Source: Streptomyces sp. CB02959 (GTDB lineage: Bacteria > Actinomycetota > Actinomycetes > Streptomycetales > Streptomycetaceae). Taken from it: 64,000 bases of DNA. Every line of letters begins with the position of its first letter. The first letter of the stretch is position 1. The stretch is from positions 1 through 64,000 of the forward strand of contig NZ_NNBP01000015.1 in assembly GCF_002803155.1 (NCBI RefSeq), in the 5' to 3' direction. The position numbers and the translations under genes were made by a program. This document shows, one piece after another, positions 60,569 to 64,000 of this stretch. A model generated the notes under the pieces. It was not told where the DNA came from. It saw only the letters and a list, made by a program, of their open reading frames with translations, and ran no database searches.

Positions 60569-62206
60569 ATGTCGCTTCCCTTGCGCCGCCCGTTCCGCGA
60601 GCCCGACGGGCCCGTTCTCGACCGCACCACCACCGCCGACCGTTCGGCAGCCGACCCGGAGCGCCCCCGCGCCCGCCGCAGCCGGTCGCCCCGCCGGGTC
60701 GCCGCCCTCGGCCTCGCGATCGCCGCCACCGTCGCCGCGGCCGCGCCGCAGCCCGGCGAACCGGAGGGCATCGGCGACCGCCTCTTCCCGACGCTCGGCA
60801 ACCCCGGCTACCACGTCACCTCGTACGACATCTCCCTGGACTACTCGGGCCACAACGACCGGCCGATGGACGCGGTCACCGTGATCAACGCCCGGGCCAC
60901 CGCCAACCTCGACCATCTCAACCTCGACTTCGCCGAAGGCTCCGTCCGCACCGTCCAGATCGACGGGCGGCCCGCCGGCCACGAGCAGGCCGGCGAGGAC
61001 CTGGTGCTCACCCCGGCCGGCCACATCTCCCCCGGGCAGGACCTGCGGATCGTCATCCACCACACCAGCGACCCGCGGGGCAAGGGCAACGGCGGCTGGA
61101 TCCGCACCAACGACGGACTGGCGATGGCCAATCAGGCCGACGCCGCGCACCGGGTCTTCCCCTGCAACGACCACCCCTCCGACAAGGCGCTCTTCACCTT
61201 CCACATCACCGCGCCCCAGGACCTGACGGTGGTCGCCAACGGACTGCCCGTCGGCGCGGGCACCCGCGGCACGCGCCGCACCTGGACGTACCGCACCGCC
61301 CACCCGATGGCCACCGAGCTGGCGCAGGTCTCCATCGGCCACTCCAGCGTGCTGAAGCACACCGGACCGCACGGAGTGCCGCTCCGCGACGTCGTCCCGG
61401 CCACCGGACACGGCCCGCTCGCCCGCTGGCTCGCCAAGACGCCGGAGCAGATGGCCTGGATGGAGCAGAAGGTCGGGCCGTACCCGTTCGAGACGTACGG
61501 GGTGCTGATCGCCGACGCCAGCACCGGCTTCGAGCTGGAGACCCAGACCCTCTCGCTCTTCGAGAAGCGCCTGTTCACCACCGCCCAGCTCCCCGACTGG
61601 TACGTGGAGTCGGTGATGGTGCACGAGCTGTCCCACCAGTGGTTCGGCGACAGCGTCAGCCCCCGCAGGTGGTCCGACGTCTGGCTCAACGAGGCCCACG
61701 CCACCTGGTACGAGGCCCTCTACGCCCAGGAGAAGGGCGACCAGCGGGCCTCCCTGGAGGCCCGGATGCAGCGGGCCTACCAGGCGTCCGACGGCTGGCG
61801 CGCGGAGGGCGGCCCGCCGGCCCTGCCCAAGCTCCCCGACCAGGGACGGAAGATCGGCATCTTCCGGCCGGTGGTCTACGACGGCAGCGCCCTGGTCCTG
61901 TACGCCCTCCAGCACAAGATGGGCAAGGACGGCTTCGACCGCCTGGAGCGGGAGTGGGTGACCAAGCACCGCGACGGGGTGGCCGGCACCGCCGACTTCA
62001 TCTCGCTGGCCTCCGACATCTACGGCCACAACCTCTCCGGCTTCTTCTGGGACTGGCTCTACGGCGCCAAGACCCCGCCGATGCCCGGACACCCCGAGTG
62101 GAAGCCGCAGGCGGCCCAGAAGCTCCCGGTGAACGGGCAGAAGCCCCAATCGGCGGAGCGGCAGGTGATGACCACGCCGGGTGCGCCGCACCTCCACAAG
62201 GGGTGA
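60569..62206 (+). CDS. M1-family metallopeptidase (aminopeptidase N-like), exported
   Basis: 545 residues. A basic 43-residue N-tail and hydrophobic helix (VAALGLAIAATVAAAA) form an anchor or signal. The zinc site is H352-E-x-x-H356 with Glu375 (VHELSHQWFGD, then WLNEAHATW), the M1 spacing of 18 residues. The gluzincin substrate motif GAMEN is replaced by STGFELETQT. The large C-terminal ARM domain of aminopeptidase N is missing, as in the short secreted actinobacterial M1 enzymes. TAGCGG ends 6 bases before the ATG, a weak leaderless signal. Confidence 0.9.
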   Translation: MSLPLRRPFREPDGPVLDRTTTADRSAADPERPRARRSRSPRRVAALGLAIAATVAAAAPQPGEPEGIGDRLFPTLGNPGYHVTSYDISLDYSGHNDRPMDAVTVINARATANLDHLNLDFAEGSVRTVQIDGRPAGHEQAGEDLVLTPAGHISPGQDLRIVIHHTSDPRGKGNGGWIRTNDGLAMANQADAAHRVFPCNDHPSDKALFTFHITAPQDLTVVANGLPVGAGTRGTRRTWTYRTAHPMATELAQVSIGHSSVLKHTGPHGVPLRDVVPATGHGPLARWLAKTPEQMAWMEQKVGPYPFETYGVLIADASTGFELETQTLSLFEKRLFTTAQLPDWYVESVMVHELSHQWFGDSVSPRRWSDVWLNEAHATWYEALYAQEKGDQRASLEARMQRAYQASDGWRAEGGPPALPKLPDQGRKIGIFRPVVYDGSALVLYALQHKMGKDGFDRLEREWVTKHRDGVAGTADFISLASDIYGHNLSGFFWDWLYGAKTPPMPGHPEWKPQAAQKLPVNGQKPQSAERQVMTTPGAPHLHKG

Positions 62207-62337
62207 GGGCCGCCGGGAGCGGGTGCCGCGCGGCCCGTACGGGAGCCCGGTGGTCCGTCCGGGGAACACCGGAAAACCCGCGTGACGCCCGTCTCCCGGC
62301 CGTGCGACCATCAACGGGTCGACACCGGCCGGCGCCC

Positions 62338-62365
62338 GGGAATCTCCGGGGCGTCCCGGACGTTG
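62338..62365 (+). promoter_or_regulatory. SigR-type promoter of hflX
   Basis: GGGAAT (62338-62343) is followed by exactly 18 bases and GTTG (62362-62365), a full match to the SigR pattern. The start codon is 79 bases further on. It implies induction by disulfide stress. Confidence 0.75.
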
Positions 62366-62444
62366 AGCAGACCGAACGGCACAGCCACCTGTCCCGGCGG
62401 GACCGACCTGGTCCGCGGGGGCTCGCTACGACGCAAAGGATCAA

Positions 62445-63932
62445 ATGACCTCCTCTTCTTCCCTTCCGCAGGACCGGCAGCGCCTCCCCGAGAGCCTTCG
62501 GGCCGACGCCCTGATGGAAGAGGACGTCGCCTGGAGCCACGAGATCGACGGGGAGCGTGACGGCGACCAGTACGACCGCTCGGCGCGCGCGGCACTGCGC
62601 CGCGTCGCCGGGCTCTCCACCGAGCTCGAAGACGTCACCGAGGTCGAGTACCGGCAGCTGCGCCTGGAGCGCGTGGTGCTGGTCGGCGTCTGGACGTCCG
62701 GGACGGTGCAGGACGCGGAGAACTCCCTCGCCGAGCTGGCCGCGCTGGCCGAGACCGCCGGCGCGATGGTCCTCGACGGCGTCGTCCAGCGCCGCGACAA
62801 GCCGGACCCGGCCACCTACATCGGCTCCGGCAAGGCCCTGGAGCTGCGCGACATCGTGCTGGAGTCCGGGGCCGACACCGTGGTCTGCGACGGTGAGCTC
62901 TCCCCGGGCCAGCTGATCCACCTGGAGGACGTCGTCAAGGTCAAGGTGGTCGACCGGACCGCCCTGATCCTCGACATCTTCGCCCAGCACGCCAAGTCCC
63001 GGGAGGGCAAGGCGCAGGTCTCGCTGGCGCAGATGCAGTACATGCTGCCCAGGCTCCGCGGCTGGGGCCAGTCGCTGTCCCGGCAGATGGGTGGCGGTGG
63101 CTCCGGTTCGGCGGGCGGCGGTATGGCCACCCGTGGTCCCGGTGAGACCAAGATCGAGACGGACCGGCGGCGGATCCGCGAGAAGATGGCGAAGATGCGC
63201 CGGGAGATCGCGGAGATGAAGACCGGCCGGGACGTCAAGCGCCAGGAGCGCCGGCGCAACAAGGTCCCCTCGGTCGCCATCGCCGGCTACACCAACGCCG
63301 GCAAGTCCTCGCTGCTCAACCGCCTCACCGGCGCCGGAGTCCTGGTGGAGAACGCGCTGTTCGCCACCCTGGACCCGACCGTCCGGCGGGCCGAGACCCC
63401 CAGCGGGCGGCTCTACACCCTCGCCGACACCGTCGGCTTCGTCCGCCACCTGCCGCACCACCTCGTCGAGGCGTTCCGCTCCACGATGGAGGAGGTCGCC
63501 GACGCCGACCTCATCCTGCACGTGGTCGACGGCTCGCACCCGGTGCCGGAGGAGCAGCTGGCGGCGGTCCGCGAGGTGATCCGCGACGTGGGCGCCACCG
63601 AGGTGCCCGAGATCGTGGTGGTCAACAAGGCCGACGCGGCCGATCCGCTGACGCTCCAGCGGCTGCTGCGCCAGGAGAAGCGCGCCCTCGTGGTCTCCGC
63701 CCGCACGGGCGAGGGCATCACCGAGCTGCTGGACCTGCTCGACGCGGAACTCCCGCGCCCGCAGGTCGAGATCGAGGTGCTGGTGCCCTACACCCAGGGT
63801 GCCCTGGTCTCGCGGGCGCACGCCGAGGGCGAGGTCATCTCCGAGGAGCACACCGCCGACGGCACGGTCCTCAAGGCCCGGGTCCACGAAGAACTCGCCG
63901 CCGAGTTCCGGCCGTTCGTCGCGGCCGCCTGA
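62445..63932 (+). CDS. hflX: Ribosome-associated GTPase HflX
   Basis: 495 residues. The HflX N-terminal domain (about 70-200: DKPDPATYIGSGKALELRD, DGELSPGQLIHLED) and coiled-coil linker (about 235-270) precede the GTPase domain. G1 is GYTNAGKSSLLN near residue 282, G3 DTVGF, G4 NKAD and G5 SART. HflX splits stalled or stressed 70S ribosomes. AAAGG lies 5 bases before the ATG. The 70-residue N-terminal extension is usual in actinobacteria. A SigR-type promoter stands upstream. Confidence 0.96.
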   Translation: MTSSSSLPQDRQRLPESLRADALMEEDVAWSHEIDGERDGDQYDRSARAALRRVAGLSTELEDVTEVEYRQLRLERVVLVGVWTSGTVQDAENSLAELAALAETAGAMVLDGVVQRRDKPDPATYIGSGKALELRDIVLESGADTVVCDGELSPGQLIHLEDVVKVKVVDRTALILDIFAQHAKSREGKAQVSLAQMQYMLPRLRGWGQSLSRQMGGGGSGSAGGGMATRGPGETKIETDRRRIREKMAKMRREIAEMKTGRDVKRQERRRNKVPSVAIAGYTNAGKSSLLNRLTGAGVLVENALFATLDPTVRRAETPSGRLYTLADTVGFVRHLPHHLVEAFRSTMEEVADADLILHVVDGSHPVPEEQLAAVREVIRDVGATEVPEIVVVNKADAADPLTLQRLLRQEKRALVVSARTGEGITELLDLLDAELPRPQVEIEVLVPYTQGALVSRAHAEGEVISEEHTADGTVLKARVHEELAAEFRPFVAAA

Positions 63933-63965
63933 CGGCCCGGGACGGCGCCGCAGCGCGCATACGAC

Positions 63966-64000
63966 GAAGGCCCGCCACCGGTTCGCCGGGGCGGGCCTTC
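63966..64000 (+). terminator. Terminator after hflX
   Basis: An 11-bp stem (GAAGGCCCGCC, 63966-63976, with 63990-64000) plus an inner CCGG/CCGG and TTCG loop lies 34 bases after the hflX stop. The window ends at the last base of the stem, so any T tract is not visible. Confidence 0.85.

Overview
The window is a contiguous stretch of a very G+C-rich actinobacterial chromosome, almost certainly Streptomyces. Third codon positions are nearly all G or C and many genes start with GTG. The gene order is the conserved Streptomyces core block osaC/osaA/osaB - ftsK - rimO - pgsA - cinA - clgR - dps - nei - lhr - recA - recX - gluABCD/gluRK - miaB - miaA - dapF - relA/spoT homologue - hflX. I recognise this order from S. 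coelicolor (roughly SCO5746-SCO5796, from memory). I saw no insertion sequence, prophage, CRISPR array or obvious island; one tRNA-Thr is present.

Layout. 0-10.4 kb: a degenerate DegT-type protein, tRNA-Thr, then the osmotic-stress genes osaC (anti-sigma kinase/PP2C phosphatase), osaA (hybrid kinase with a HAMP-like tandem array) and osaB (response regulator). 10.4-18.8 kb: ftsK, a RodZ-like protein, rimO-pgsA-cinA with 4-base overlaps, clgR, dps and a small membrane protein. 18.9-27 kb: a Nei-type glycosylase and the giant helicase Lhr on the minus strand, an 11-bp tandem repeat block, then an AraC regulator and an AzlC/AzlD branched-chain amino acid exporter. 27-30 kb: a putative alpha-toroid protein and a secreted protein of unknown function. 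30-36.6 kb: two TerD proteins flanking a lytic transglycosylase, a TatB-like protein, an ArsR regulator, an LCP cell-wall ligase, a membrane protein and a DUF3046 protein. 36.7-40 kb: an AI-2E transporter, recA (with SOS box) and recX. 40.4-43.3 kb: flavin monooxygenase, a cysteine-rich leader peptide, cysteine dioxygenase and rhodanese. 43.5-49.6 kb: glutamate ABC transporter gluABCD and the divergent two-component system gluR-gluK. 49.7-52.4 kb: TAXI binding protein, LysR regulator, DinB-like protein. 52.5-64 kb: miaB, LigB-like protein, Ala-rich protein, miaA, membrane protein, dapF, RelA/SpoT homologue, M1 aminopeptidase and hflX.

How the genes work together. The block mixes DNA repair (recA, recX, nei, lhr), chromosome segregation (ftsK, rodZ-like), tRNA and ribosome modification (miaA, miaB, rimO, hflX) and stress regulation (osaABC, clgR, dps, RelA/SpoT homologue, TerD). 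Sequences resembling SigR promoters (GGAAT or GGAAC, 18 bases, GTTG) stand before hflX and both terD genes, with a weaker match before clgR. This suggests thiol-oxidative or envelope stress input.

Signals that the gene list alone does not explain: (i) the palindrome TTGCGCAA at three promoters of the terD/tatB/LCP neighbourhood; (ii) a 28-codon Cys-rich leader ORF before cysteine dioxygenase; (iii) a 32-codon micro-ORF joined by ATGA overlaps to gluC and gluD; (iv) at least a dozen genes whose -10 box sits 6-8 bases before the start codon, implying leaderless mRNAs; (v) an 11-bp repeat of eight exact copies between lhr and araC.
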